This document shows positions 1-11,311 of a stretch of 64,000 nt of DNA, piece after piece (position 1 is the first letter of the stretch; every line of letters starts with the position of its first letter). The notes under the pieces are model-generated. The model made no database searches and was not told the DNA's origin. It saw only the letters and a list, made by a program, of their open reading frames with translations. The stretch spans positions 37,607,709 to 37,671,708 of the forward strand of contig JAPXFY010000026.1 of the NCBI GenBank assembly GCA_030674185.1, in the 5' to 3' direction. Source of the stretch: Monoplex corrugatus. Its lineage: Eukaryota > Mollusca > Gastropoda > Littorinimorpha > Ranellidae. The translations under genes and the position numbers were made by a program.

Positions 1-200
1 CTGTTTGTGACTGGTCAGTGTTCTCCTACTCTGCTTAAAAAAGAAAAATATGCTGTGATTGCTCTCCATGCATAATCATACACCCAGACCCTCACAATTA
101 TCTGTGCTCACCATTTGGAACATGCACTGTGACATTTTATTAATCTTTTACACAGCCATAGCTGACAGACAATAGCGGAGATAATCAGCTCTTGCGAGAC

Positions 201-240
201 AGAATCAGAATCAGAAATTTATTCAATAAGGTCAAAGCCG
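201..240 (-). repeat. Possible non-LTR element tail
   Basis: The stretch carries 'agaatcagaatcagaaattt'. Read on the minus strand this is a short TTCTGA-type repeat following AATAAATTT, as at the 3' end of many LINEs or SINEs. The body to its right (to about 660) is AT-rich and unrecognised. Nothing else is seen in 1-680. Confidence 0.25.
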
Positions 241-687
241 CATTTGAAGGGGCGTGAATACATTATAAACATTATGTAAACATAAAATGCAATACACAGT
301 CATATTTGGATAATGCATACTTCCAATATTTTGGAATAAATACAATATAGGACCCACAGTCAAACTTCAATAATACAACAGGAACATATAAATATGTTTG
401 ACAGACACACATCACAAGAATTTACCTTTATGATAAGGCAAAGTCTCTTCTCTTCAAAGCTTTATAGACGTATGTTGCCAGATTTCTAACTGCACTTGTA
501 CAGGAAAAGGCTTAGCTAACTGTTGCCTATCCTGAGAGAATGCTGAATATGCGCAAGTAAAACTGTACTTAGTTACAACATTTAGAATAAGTTAATGCAA
601 ATATACCACATGATTTAAGTTTAAAAATAAAAGCTGTATGAAACAGTATTAATGAAAGACCTCTCAGTATGAATTAGCCTCCTTCCT

Positions 688-1333
688 TTAACTCTCTTGC
701 TACGAGCGTCAGGATTTCCCGATTATGTTTCAACAACGCTTGTCTACCAGTATCGGAGAAATCCGACTTAAGTTTTGAAAATTCGTGGGGCTTTCAGTAT
801 TTCCATTAACTGAAACTAATAGCCAGAAATAGATTCTTCTGTCATTCTTAGCCTCGTTTTAGGCCACGGGGTCACTATACAACGCAGCTGGTGTGCGGAC
901 AGTGCAAAGTTCACAACCCACTATCTCCACAGCGAAGCAGATGACGGAAAAGCAAATGGCTGAACAATTACTCAACAACTCAGCGCTGTTCAACATGATC
1001 TCTTCCTTCAGTGCATGTGGAGTGTGTGCACGTTGGATTTTATCAAATTTCGTTCAAAATGTGACTGTAGGAACTGATGTATTGACCTGACTGTATTTTG
1101 TAAGACATTTTTCACCTAAAATTTTTTCTAATTTTACTTGTACCGTTACTCAGCAATCATGAGGGTTAGACAGTTGAAATTTCAGCATTTTGTACACCAA
1201 TCTTTTAATATATGACCTGCCAAATTTCTAAACTCTCTGTTTTCATTTGTTTGTATGAGAATTTTTCTCATGACCTATACAAATGGTGCGTATCAGGGGA
1301 ACGGCAAGGGCATAGTCGTACATAGCGAGTTAA
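688..1333. mobile_element. TTAA-bounded element with imperfect terminal inverted repeats
   Basis: The left end reads TTAACTCTCTTGCTACGA. The right end, reverse complemented, reads TTAACTCGCTATGTACGA, so the two ends are imperfect inverted repeats with TTAA at both borders. TTAA target sites are the hallmark of piggyBac-type transposons. A short open stretch at about 850-1090 (rich in Gln, Met and Ser, ending in a stop at 1088-1090) may be a coding remnant, but I recognise no transposase motif. No DDE triad is visible. Probably a non-autonomous or decayed element. Confidence 0.4.
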
Positions 1334-1371
1334 TAAAAAAAAAAAAATCTCTAAACCACACAAAAACACTA

Positions 1372-1575
1372 ATCATCATCATCATCATCAAGTGCCCTGC
1401 TGTATGGCGTTGGCAATCATGGCCCTCCATATGCATCTATCCCTTGTTGCCGCAAGCACATCTTCCACCCTCTCTGTCCTCAGCCACCCTGCAAGTCCGT
1501 CCAATATTTTCTCCCTGGGTCTACCTGGTGTTCTATTTCCCTCCACCTTTCCAACCAAAATACTGTTCATCTGAA
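1372..1575 (-). mobile_element. 3' fragment of LINE (C-terminal end of pol)
   Basis: On the minus strand this encodes a C-terminal polypeptide with the motifs TPGRPREKILDGLAGWL and RDRCIWRAMIA, then ends in a stop and a (ATC/GAT)n tail at 1374-1390. The same segment recurs at 3.7, 27.5 and 37.6 kb. The PGRPR...W...R..W pattern is the usual extreme C terminus of an endonuclease-reverse transcriptase LINE. It is 5'-truncated and dead, and lies in the Notch intron after the EGF27 exon. Confidence 0.8.
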
Positions 1576-1696
1576 AAGATTGCAGACTTGCAAGCTGTAC
1601 AGGACTGATACTGCTGAATCTCTGGATGGCACAGTTTTTTTCTTATCCCCTCCTTCCCTTTCCCACCACAAAACGAATCAAACCCAAAACCCTCAC

Positions 1697-1897
1697 CTCA
1701 CAGCGTGGGCCGGTAAAGCCATAGGACAGAAGCAGGGGTTGGAGGTGTTTCGGTTGAAGCAAGAGGCACCATTGAGGCAGGGGTTCGAATCACAGGGGTT
1801 GATGTGGTGCTGACAGTTGGATCCTGTGAAGCCTGGCGCACACTGACACGTGTACTGGTTCACCCCGTCTACACACACACCTCCGTTCAGGCAGGAG
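1697..1897 (-). CDS. Notch: Notch exon: EGF26 (most) and EGF27
   Basis: This exon codes for ectodomain EGF-like repeats of the Notch receptor, a single-pass cell-surface receptor cleaved on binding DSL ligands. The acceptor is ..GTCCACAG at 1898-1900 and the donor GAG|GTGAGG at 1697/1696. One base completes the phase-2 codon from the exon at 2597-2825, giving DDCTS-SSCLNGGVC. The translation continues through QYTCQCAPGFTGSNCQ (EGF26) and HINPCDSNPCLNGASC (EGF27). EGF27 lacks the usual calcium-binding Glu before its first Cys (INPC). Near the end the frame breaks: after ..NPCFC the reading must shift by one base to give YGFTGPRCE. One base, probably a C in a CCC run near 1724, is missing. The next exon is off the left edge. 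Confidence 0.9.
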
Positions 1898-2526
1898 CTG
1901 TGGACACCAACACGGTAGTTGTAGTTCAACCAAGACATTGTTATGCTGTTCACATGATTCAATAAATGCTACTCTGGCTAAAAAGCAAAATTCTGTGCAA
2001 AATCCACTCCATCAGTGGAGAAAAAAGGATAAATTCTAAACCTGTTTGCAAAAAGGCAAAATTCTTGTAAAATCCACTTTATCAGTGGAGAAAAAAGGCA
2101 AAGTTCTATGTAAAATTCCCTTTATTATTTAAAAAAAAAAACACACGCTAAATTCTGAGGAAAATCTAGAAAAACACACATACAATCTCCCCAATCAACC
2201 AACCAAATAAAAAGAAAACAAAACCACACATATTCAGAATCTTGCTCTCTCCCTCTCTCATCTCAAATGTATTTCTTTGAATGTGTAATGATTCTGTTCT
2301 TAGAGTATCTATGTTACCTAAGGTATAAGTTACGTGTAGAGTGATATGGATCCTCTTTGGATGAGGACTGGATGTAAAAAAGCATACATTTTGTTTATTT
2401 CATACCCTCGTAAATAAAATTTGTTCTTGTTCTCTATCTCATCGATAAGCAGTAAGTTCCCTTCTAATACTTCAGCCTCTGTTATTATCCTAAAAAGAAA
2501 GCAGTGCCAGGTATCACTACACTTCA

Positions 2527-2862
<336 letters not shown>

Positions 2863-2869
2863 CTAGTGA

Positions 2870-3000
2870 ATAAATGGTGCATTTCCATTCAGTCCTAGGT
2901 TCAATCCACCTGGACACCTCCACCAGGTAGATAATGGGTGAAGATTTTTTTATCATCCATGTCAATATGTGTGCAGATCTGCATGTACCTAAACCCCCTT
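2870..3000 (+). repeat. Family C SINE-like copy (partial)
   Basis: The stretch contains 'ccaggtagataatgggtgaa' and 'gtcaatatgtgtgcagatct' followed by 'ctaaacccc'. This block recurs at 8.9, 15.1, 19.7, 21.7, 29.4, 32.8 and 36.0 kb. It directly abuts a family A copy at its right. Confidence 0.65.
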
Positions 3001-3005
3001 ATTGT

Positions 3006-3350
3006 TATTATTGTTTAAAGCCCAGCTGACTATGTAGAGCCATATCAGGGCTATAACGTTTTAAAACATACAAAACTTCAACAGGAAAAAAAAAAAGGAA
3101 AAGAAAATTAAGTACGCATATGCATGTAGTCACACAATAATCGACAGAGATGCCCCTGGCAATGACCACTCTGTCCAGTTTATCACATGGGAGAATTAAA
3201 AAACAAACCTGAATACAAAGTTTAACATAACTAAGAATGCCGAGATATATATAAAAATCGGGCCTAAACTACCTAAAATTGGTTCTGCATACCACATTTC
3301 CCTACAGTCAAAGATACATCAATACCCAATTATCAATCCTAAGAGAAAGT
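3006..3350 (-). repeat. Family A dispersed repeat (partial)
   Basis: It starts with 'attgtttaaagcccagctga' and runs through 'gagccatatcagggctataa' and a 'cctgaatacaaa' block to 'caattatcaatcctaag'. The same order of blocks occurs at 7.6, 10.3, 11.3, 12.5 and 61.9 kb. On the minus strand the element would end in a CAACAATAA-like tail, so that orientation is assumed. Confidence 0.75.
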
Positions 3351-3439
3351 GCTGCCCCCCCCCAAGGTTACCTACATTATTCAGTCATTTTGTCTCACCT
3401 CCACAAGCATACAGATGTTCTCTTTACCCTCTCATCAAC

Positions 3440-3820
3440 ACGCGAAACCAAAACAAGATCGAAGCAGCCGAAATGTGGTTTGTAAGAAGAATGTTGAGAG
3501 TTTCATAGACAGCAAAGAAAACAAACGAGACAATCTTTGATGGAGGCAGACACAAGAAGATCACTGATAAGGAAGGATTAGGAAAAGACAAGCAACATTT
3601 ATAGGCCATTTTATGAGGAAACGGGAATTAGAGCACCTGGTCACAACAGGAAAGCTGGAGGGAAAGAGAACACAAGACAGACCCAGTAAAAAATATTGGA
3701 TGGACCTGCAGGGTGGCTGAGGACAGAGAGGCTGGAAGATGTGCTTGCGGCGACAAGAGATAGATGCATATTAAGTACCATGATCGCCAACGTCATGGCA
3801 CATGATGATGATCCTCTCAT
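3440..3820 (+). mobile_element. LINE 3' fragment with stops
   Basis: The plus strand shows remnants of the same pol C terminus as at 37.5-38.2 kb: NKIEAAE, a VRRML block, TAKKTNET, ITDKEG, HLVTTGKLEGKRT, and RDRCI..MIAN. It ends at 'gatgatgatgatcc', a GAT-type tail. Several in-frame stops and a changed PGRPRE box show it is a pseudogene fragment. Confidence 0.75.
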
Positions 3821-4428
3821 ATGCCTAATGCTCCTCACTCTCTGCCACAATCCCTACCCATCCCCCCTCCATACTGATAAACTAACCCATCTCAGCACCC
3901 TCTTGTTCAAACCTCTGACCCCTCAAAACACAGAGGCTGTTGCAGTAGCTCCCTTTTCCATCTTTTAGTTGGTCAGTGAGCCTGGCACCAGATGCCAGAT
4001 ATCAGATGTCCGCCCTTACCCCATAGCCATGTGTTTCCACATTCCTTAGTCTAGTGGCAAGGGAAACAGAGGATTAATACTGCGTTGTACAGTGATTAAG
4101 CCATTTTTATCATCAATTTTGACGTTGTGTAGAATGAAAATCTGCATTATCTTTCAATTCATTTTTTTGAATCCTTGTTGTTTATTTATCATTTAACCCA
4201 GTGCAGCTATAAATTATTTGTTTAGTTGTGCAGTTTGAGTTTGTGTTTCATTTAAAGAGAGTAAGTGTGTGTCGTCATTTCTCACTTATGATCAGAAGTC
4301 ACAACAGTTTGTGCAGTTTCTGTATGTGTGTGTCTGTGTAAGCAGTCTATTTTTTGCTGCATTTCATCTACTTTTTTATACTGGACTTATTTCATGTGAG
4401 ACGGGAGACAGTACATGAGTGAAAATAT

Positions 4429-4745
4429 TTTTTAGTTGTTTTTGCTGTTGTTATCTCTTTTGTTTTTGTTGCTGTTTTTTCATTTCTTTTGTTTTTGTTT
4501 TGTTTTGTTTTTCATTTTTGTTTTGTTTTTTTTCTTTGTTTGTATGTATGTATGTGTGTGTGTGTGGCATGTGTGTGTGTGTGTGTGTGTGGCTGTGTTG
4601 TGTTGTGTGTTGTGTTGTGCGTGTGTGTGTGTGCGAATGTGATTCTGTTTTGTCGTTTTATTTAGATTTTTAATACTTAAGCTGTTTTTTTCTGTATTCG
4701 TTGTTGTTGTTGTTGTTGTTAGTGTGTGTGTGTTTGTCATATTTT
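4429..4745. repeat. T-rich and (TG)n low-complexity block
   Basis: A TTTTGTTTTG-type stretch passes into GTATGT and (TG)n, then (GTT)n at 4700-4720. The surrounding 3.9-5.1 kb is intron in which I see no gene. Confidence 0.8.
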
Positions 4746-5129
4746 AGTAGTTGTGCATGTGTATCTGTGATGGAAGTGTAATAAGAACTGGCAAATGGAT
4801 GTCTGCTGGTTCTGTATTTAAAAAAAAAAGTGTTGAGGCTACGTAAGCCTGTATGGTCAGCCTCTGCATTGTGTGAAAGAAGGCTGCTGCCATAGTACTG
4901 TGAGAGAAATCTGTGCTATATCAATGTGATGGGGTGCTTACTAAACAAGCTGATAACGATCTTTGTGGACGACTAAACACTTATTCGGTAAGTTTGGTGT
5001 TGTCCACACACATGCAGCTAACATCTCTGAAAATATGAATGTTGTAAAATTGCAGGTGAATGAATGTCACAGCAGTTTTGTTCGTCTTTTTATTTTTCCC
5101 TTTACTTCTCGTTTAAGGACAGGAGTGTT

Positions 5130-5345
5130 TTATCCGGTCAGCATGCCTGGTTTACGTGGGTCTGTGTGTGTGTGTGTTTTTTGAGTGTTTTTTGCACTGT
5201 GTTTGTGAACAGTTGTTCTGTCCACTTGTGTTGGTGGCCTAAGTTATGGTTTATGTGGGCCTGTGTGTGTGTGTGTGAATTTTTGCATGCTTTTTGGGCT
5301 GTTTTTGTGAACAGTAGTTCTGTCAACTTGCTGTGTTGGATAAGT
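5130..5345. repeat. Tandem duplication, ~105-bp unit
   Basis: Two adjacent copies (about 5130-5235 and 5236-5345) share 'gtttacgtgggtctgtgtgt', a TGTGAATTTTTGCA/TTTTTTGAGTG segment, 'tttgtgaacagttgttctgt' and 'caacttg'. Confidence 0.65.
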
Positions 5346-5349
5346 AAAG

Positions 5350-5640
5350 AGTTGCCAGTTGGTGTCTGGCCCCCCTTCTGCTACAGTCAGTTTGCAGTTA
5401 GGGGGGTTAGGGCCAGTCTCTGGTCAGCGTCTCACTTGTAGTAGGACTTGGTGTCCTAGAAGTGGAAGAGTTTTTGTGTGTCTGTGTAAAATGTGTAACC
5501 AGGAGTCAGTTGGTGTCTGGCCCCCCTTCTGCTACAGTCGGCTTGCAGTTAGGGGGGTTAGGGCCAGTCTCTGGTCAGTGTTATCTGCAGTTGGACATTG
5601 TGTCCTAGAAGTGAGAGTTTCTGTGTGTCTTCGTTTAATG
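5350..5640. repeat. Tandem duplication, ~150-bp unit
   Basis: 'ccagttggtgtctggccccc' followed by 'ttctgctacagtc' and 'gggccagtctctggtcag' occurs at 5355-5440 and again at 5505-5580. Each is followed by 'gtgtcctagaagtg'. From 5.64 to 7.2 kb I see no gene; this part has a GC content closer to unique sequence. Confidence 0.75.
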
Positions 5641-7236
5641 TGTAGCCTTCCATATGGCTCTCGGTCGGTAGGGGTAGTTTGCCTCTCTGTTTTGTCTGTG
5701 TGGTGGATCAAAATTAGTAGTGTCTTTCACCACAGTTGTCGTTTATGTCCATGTTTGGCCAAGGCTCTATGGGAAAGGTGAACATATCTGAGCTGTTGTA
5801 ATAAGGACGAACGTGCGGAGCAAGTATGGCTGGTGGGTGTTTCTGGCAGCAGTTTCCTGCTTTTCCTGTTGGCTCTCTGCTCCTGAGATGGTCCCAAAGG
5901 AGTGTGGGTGGTGAGTCAGACTACCGGCATGCTGCAGCCTTTGGGTCTCTTCAGTCTCCAGTGTCTGCCGCCCCATCGCTATCACCGGTCTTCAGCGAGC
6001 ATGGTTGATGGGCGGTTCCAACAGCAACTTCCTGCAGGATTCGGCAATTAAGTGCTGGCTTGTTCTCCCTACGACGGCTGCCAGGGCGTGGGGTGACGAG
6101 CCAGTACTCTCCACGCAACGAGCCTTCTGCCCAGCTGCTTTCGTCTCGGTTCATTCCTCATCATCGTCCTGCTCGGGTTTCATCGTTCTACTGATTTGCA
6201 AGTCTTCTGTCTACATTCCTTGATCGTTCAGTCAACACCTGTTTGCCATTCGTTCATCTATGTGACCAAAGTAAAATTCAAAATCATAGTGTAGGAACGT
6301 TTGTGTGAGACAGCGAGCGTCGCTCTTCATGGGTCTATGTTATAAACATGTTTTCCTTCTCATGAGGGTTGATACACATGTGAAGCAGTGGATGGGAGCA
6401 ACTGAAGACTTTACATTGTTAAACCCATTTATTCATTGCTTACATTGATCTTGTTTGTTTTTTTTAAGTGTTTTGTTGTTGTTCCAAGGGATTCTTTAAG
6501 GTGTTTTCCTTGAGGATTTGGAGTGTATATGCAATGTTGTTTTCCTTGGTGGCACCTCGAGTGGCGCTATTATTTATGTTTACTGATATGTATGTATGGT
6601 GCGTCATGTTGTATTGTTTGTGATTGAATTTAATTTGTGTGAATATATTTGTTCAAAGTTTTCCTTATTTTAGTTAGAGGAAGGGGGTGTTACAGCTTAT
6701 AGGTCTGTTTCTGTTTTCTACTCTAGTTCAAGTCTTAGCGAGCTTGACAATGAACAGTTTGTCATTCAAATTGGATTTTATGTTTAACATATATGTGGTT
6801 TTCTTCTGTCAGTCATCTGATCTTTGAAAGCAAAACAGCTGTTATATCTCATTCATTTCTGCACGCCTGTTATCAGTTTCTACATGAATCATTCCTACAT
6901 TTAGATATATTGTTCATATTTCTCTTGGTGAAACTCAGACTTTGTAATTTAATGTTTTTGCAACCTACCCATGTACTGCAACGCTACAAAAAAGTTAAAT
7001 GGCCTTGCTATCACTGACACTGCAGTTCCCTCTTGACAGCTCAGCGCATTGCACTCACACACTGCTCTGTGCAGAGCTCTCAACTGGCTAGCTGCCACTT
7101 GAGAGTCCACATCTGGTTATCGTTTCTCTCTTCCTTCCCATCTCCCTCCCTCTGCCGCGCTTCTGCCCGTCAGAGCTCGGCCCCTTTCTCAAACTAAAAT
7201 CTTGCTCGGGAACAGCCGTGCAGAAGGAATACTAAC

Positions 7237-7392
7237 TGGGCTGGCAGTCATCATGGTTGATCTCACACTGGTGACCCTCGAAGCCCAGGGGGCAGGCACA
7301 AAGGTAGGATCCCTCTGTGTTCTGACACGTCCCTCCGTTCCTACAGGGGGAGCCCTGAGCGCACTCGTTGATGTCCATCTCACACAGCGTCC
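7237..7392 (-). CDS. Notch: Notch exon: EGF22 end, EGF23, start of EGF24
   Basis: The acceptor TTTTCACCAG lies at 7393-7395 and onward, and the donor is CCCA|GTTAGT (7237/7236). It is 156 bases, entered and left in phase 1. The first codon is G|GG, completing GFTG-TLCE of EGF22. Then follow DINECAQGSPCRNGGTC, GSYLCACPLGFEGHQCE (EGF23) and NHDDCQP (EGF24 start). EGF23 has the calcium-binding start DINEC and an O-fucose type CRNGGTC site. The extra residue before the second Cys (AQGSPC) departs from the commonest xxNPC spacing. No stop and no frameshift. Confidence 0.95.
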
Positions 7393-7581
7393 CTGGTGAA
7401 AAGTTGTTGGCGTTAAAATCACAATCATGCAGATTGACCGCAAAGCTAATATGTCCCTGATAAACAGTTGCTGATGCTTAAAAACAATCTCTTTACATAC
7501 TTAAGAGGTCACACTTCTTCATTTCCATCTCACATAGTATCCCCAGGGGAAAACTGTCTACGTTAAAACATGATCAGGTTA

Positions 7582-8104
7582 TTATTATCATTGTTGTTTA
7601 AAGTCCAGCCGACTGCGTAGAGCCATATCAGAGACATAACCGCTTCAAAACATACAAAACTTCAACAGGTATAAAAGAAAAGAAAATTGAGTACACAAAA
7701 CAATGCATTCACACATATAATGTAAGGACATGTCCCTGGCGTTTCGCACAGGGGATTTAAAAAACAAACCTGAATACAAATTTAAGCATACCTACTGACA
7801 CCAAAACATACATAAGAGGGCATAAAGTACCTAAAATTGCTTCCGCATATCTCACCTCCCTAGAGCCAAAAATGCACTTAATACATGTACTCAATTATCA
7901 ATCCTAAGAAAAAGTATGCAAGACTTTATCGAACATATACAGGTGAATGGACCAGCAAGGCAGAAAATGATAGGACGAAATGACAGAAAGCAAAGGAAGA
8001 GTGACAGAAAAGAGGAAATTTCTAGCACAGAATTTCCAGAAGGTGGGGATACTACTTATACTGAAAGAGCCCCTGGCATCCCCCGGGGGGGGGACATGAT
8101 CAGG
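7582..8104 (-). repeat. Family A dispersed repeat (near full length)
   Basis: The copy starts 'ttgttgtttaaagtccagcc' and runs through 'aacttcaacagg', 'cctaaaattgctt', 'caattatcaatcctaagaaa', 'gaatggaccagcaaggcaga' and 'gcacagaatttccagaa'. It ends in 'ggcatcccccggggg'. It serves as the reference copy for the family. Confidence 0.8.
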
Positions 8105-8511
8105 TAAATGGATACATAATTCATGGCATGAAATATGTTCATGGATGAAAATACACATGGTAAATGGATTACGTGACGTAATTCAGGGCATGAAACATGT
8201 ACATGGATGAAAATACACGTTTAAGTGTGACCTGCAAACTGACAGGCCTAATTTCATCACTGTATTCATCAATTTCTGTGAAGTTCCATTTGCCAGTGCT
8301 TACTCTATTCAGTGACTACTAAAACACAAACAGGATGGCTGGACATCCCCCCTCACCAGTGAAGTAACAAAGAAAACACAAACAATGATATCACCAGCGA
8401 AGCGACATGACATACACACACACTAACAACAATAAACAAACAATAAAGTACTCGCCAGTGAAGTGACAAACAAACAAACAATTCACGACAGACAAATAAT
8501 GACATACTCAC

Positions 8512-8742
8512 CAGTGAAGCCAGAAGGACAACTGCACTCAAAGTCACGATAGCTGTTGGTGGGGACGCACTGAGCGTTGTTGCGACAGGGGCTGGGAGCG
8601 CAGGGGTTCATTTCTGTCTCGCAGTTTTTGCCGGTGAAGGGCAGAAGACAGTGACACTGGTAGTCCCCCACCAGGTCACTACAATGGCCATGTACACACG
8701 GGTTGCTGGCACATTCGTTAATGTTCCGCTCACATCGCTCAC
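8512..8742 (-). CDS. Notch: Notch exon: EGF20 end, EGF21 and EGF22
   Basis: The acceptor is CTTTCCAG and the donor ACTG|GTGAGT (8512/8511). The 231 bases are phase 1 to phase 1. The translation starts G-ERCE (end of EGF20), then NINECASNPCVHGHC...CHCLLPFTGKNCE (EGF21) and EMNPCAPSPCRNNAQC...CSCPSGFTG (EGF22). LLPFTG and the non-calcium start MNPCAPSPC are the marks of these two repeats in Notch proteins (LLPYTG and APCAPSPC in vertebrates). They fix the repeat numbering. No stop and no frameshift. Confidence 0.96.
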
Positions 8743-8794
8743 CTGGAAAGTAGTCAGGGTCAGGGTCAATATCCATGATGGCTTATTGCATTTA

Positions 8795-8930
8795 TTTTTT
8801 AAAATTTTATTTCATTACACTTATTTCATTTTATTTTATTTTATTTCATTTTATTTTATCTTATCTTATCTTATTTCATCTTATCTATCTTATTTATTCA
8901 TTCATTTATTTATTCAATTATTTTTTACTG
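8795..8930. repeat. TTTTA/TTATC low-complexity tract
   Basis: A run of TTTTATTTCA and TTATCTTATC type short repeats, with no coding potential. Confidence 0.8.
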
Positions 8931-8934
8931 AGTG

Positions 8935-9280
8935 CAAGGGTCAAGTGAGAAGACAAGACTTCCAGTTGAAAGGCCTGAGGTTCTATCCTACTTGGGAACC
9001 TCTCGCATGTTGGGTAAAAGGAGGAGATTTTTCACCCATCACCCATGTCAACATGTATGCAGACCTGCCAGTACCTAAACCCCCTTTGTGTGTGTACACA
9101 AAATGAACATCAACTATGCATATTACAAGATCCTGTAAGTCCTATCAGTGCCTGGTGGTTTATGGAAACATGTCAACAGCAGCATGCACATCAACCAAAG
9201 ACACACTGTGCAGACTGTGCAGCTAAAGACTGCCTGCACAGGATGGGCAAAACAATGTGCACACATGCATCCAAACAATA
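8935..9280 (+). repeat. Family C SINE-like copy (long)
   Basis: It contains in order 'gaggttctatcctact', 'catgtcaacatgtatgcaga', 'cctaaaccccctttgtgtg', 'caagatcctgtaagtc', 'gtttatggaaacatg' and 'gcagactgtgcagc', the block order of this family. It is the longest clean copy in the window. Confidence 0.75.
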
Positions 9281-9349
9281 GAATGGAATGCTAAAGACAA
9301 AGAAGTTTCTTTTCCTAAGAAGGACTGTTTGTAAGTCTGTGTGCTTGTA

Positions 9350-9425
9350 TCGTTTATCATTATTACAGTGTAAAGCCCAGCCAACCGCAGAGAGCCATAT
9401 CGCTGTTATATTGATAAGTGGACTA
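9350..9425 (-). repeat. Family A fragment
   Basis: 'gtaaagcccagccaaccgca' followed by 'gagccatatc' matches the tail part of family A only. Confidence 0.55.
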
Positions 9426-9496
9426 ACATGTATGCAAACATACATACAAAGAGTAAACTAACATAATATACAAAAGTACATAAACACCCATGCGTG

Positions 9497-9499
<3 letters not shown>

Positions 9500-9543
<44 letters not shown>
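9500..9543. repeat. (CA)n microsatellite
   Basis: About 22 uninterrupted CA units. Confidence 0.95.
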
Positions 9544-9547
<4 letters not shown>

Positions 9548-9785
9548 CTTCAAATATTATGGGACAACTTTACATGATCTGGCTTTATGAACTGATAGAG
9601 AAGAACACTCTACACACTTATTTCACTTTTGAATAAAAAAACCCAACAAATTCTGCACACCTGTGTCAGTTTCAACACCAGAACAAATCCAAGACACCTG
9701 TGTGTGTGTGTGGTGTGGTGTGTGTATGCGCTTGGGAGGGGTGTGTATGTGCATGTGTGTGAGACAAACAAGGCAATGTGCACAC

Positions 9786-9931
9786 CTGTGTATCCCTTGG
9801 CACACTGGCAAACAAAGGCGTTGTGGTGATCAACACAAGTACCACCATGCTGACAGGGATTGGACAGACACTCGTTGATGTCTCGCTCGCACCGATGACC
9901 TCCATAACCCTCCGGACACTCGCATTCAAAT
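9786..9931 (-). CDS. Notch: Notch exon: EGF19 end and EGF20
   Basis: The acceptor is TCTGTCTGTAG and the donor ACAG|GTGTGC (9786/9785). The first base completes an Arg codon (AG|A) from the 12.1-kb exon, giving GVN-R-FECECPEGYGGHRCE, the end of EGF19. Then DINECLSNPCQHGGTC...VCQCAKGYTG forms EGF20, leaving in phase 1. EGF20 has a calcium-binding start and an O-fucose type CQHGGTC site. The donor GTGTGC is weaker than the GTGAGT used by most exons here. The 146 bases are open throughout. Confidence 0.95.
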
Positions 9932-10124
9932 CTACAGACAGAAAATAAATCCAGTTTTGGAATACGAGTTATCATCATCGACAACACTAACGTACAACTG
10001 ACATTCAGACTAGGGACATTTTTTTTATAACAGTGTGACTGATTGATATTTATAGAATGTGCAAATTCTGAAACAATGAAACATACCATGCACCTGACTT
10101 TTATGCTAATATGATGAGTTATGA

Positions 10125-10265
10125 GTTTGTTCAAGAAGGATTCATCGAACTTGGACAATTTCATACGTGCTCCATCCAAATCTGCCAGCAATTATCTGGC
10201 ATTCACCGAGCCTGTGCAAAACCCTAAGCACTGGCGAGGTCTTGACATGAGGGGTAGAAGGGACC
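10125..10265 (-). mobile_element. Family B SINE (body only)
   Basis: 'gagtttgttcaagaaggatt', 'catacgtgctccatcc', 'aaatctgccagcaattatct', 'cctgtgcaaaaccctaagca' and 'ggtcttgacatgag' give the body of the tRNA-derived SINE. The tRNA-like head is absent. Confidence 0.75.
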
Positions 10266-10282
10266 TATAACACACTTAACTG

Positions 10283-10750
10283 TGGTTGTATTTATTGTTG
10301 TTTAAAACCCAGATGTCTGCGTAGACCCATATCAGGGCTATAACCACTTCAAAACATACAAAACTTCAACAGGAAAAAAGAAAAGAAAAGAAAATTAAAT
10401 GCACATATCAATGCCCATATAATCTAAGGCATTGACCACTCTGTCCAATTTATCACACAGGGGATTAAAAAAAACCCACACACACCTGAATACAAATTTA
10501 AGCATTCCTAAGGACACTAAAACTTACACATACATATATAAACGGGCACAAAGTACCTAAAATAGCTTCTGTATATCTCACCTCCCTAGAGCCAAAAATG
10601 CACATAATACAATGTACCCAATTATCAATCCTAAGAAAAAGTATGCAAGACTTTATCGAACACATACAGTTGAATGGACCAGCAAGGCAGAAAATGATAG
10701 GAAGAAATGACAGAAAGCAAAGGAGGAAGAAAGAAAGAGAGTGACAGATG
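10283..10750 (-). repeat. Family A dispersed repeat
   Basis: Same block order as the copy at 7.6 kb, from 'ttgtttaaaacccagatgtc' to 'ggaagaaatgacagaaagca'. The GC-clamp end is missing. Between 10.75 and 11.3 kb I see no gene. Confidence 0.8.
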
Positions 10751-11311
10751 TAAGTTGTGCATTTCTATGTGGCCAGTACCAGAACTTTACAGTGAGAATA
10801 ATCCACTTCTAAATCGGTTCTATATCCCCCCTTTCCTCCAATTATAAGTGTTTTACTGGGTTACTTCCCTTCCTTCATACTTCTCTTTACATGACCAACA
10901 CTACACTTTCCTTTAGAAACAAGTCTAGTCTTTCTAAAACAAGAACAGGAAACAACACAAATGAACGAACACAAAAACAACAGAACACGCACAAGCGTGA
11001 CTTTCCACCAAGAGGCCAGCTTGCATCAGCACAGGGCTGGCCACAAAGTGTTTGCCTCTTCCAGATCCTAGACAGCTCATCACACAATGACAGACAATTG
11101 CCGCAAGTGAGACAAGGGCAGAAAGAGATGGAGGGCAAGGAGAGAAAGGGGTGGGTGGGCGGTTTTGATCAAACCTTTTCTGTCTTTGTGTCTATGATCC
11201 TTGTTGTAACTATTTGATTAGCATTGTCTGTCCAAGTTTTCTAACAAAGTTTGCCTGATGGCGGCAACAAATGCCCAGCCTTGCAGCAAAACAGAAAAGC
11301 TATGACACTTG

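Noticed and set aside
4419..4740. Open frames rich in Phe/Leu/Val/Cys or Thr/His
   Set aside because: They are translations of T-rich and (TG)n/(CA)n low-complexity DNA, open in all phases. The same holds for frames in every CA, TG, GA or CT tract of the window.
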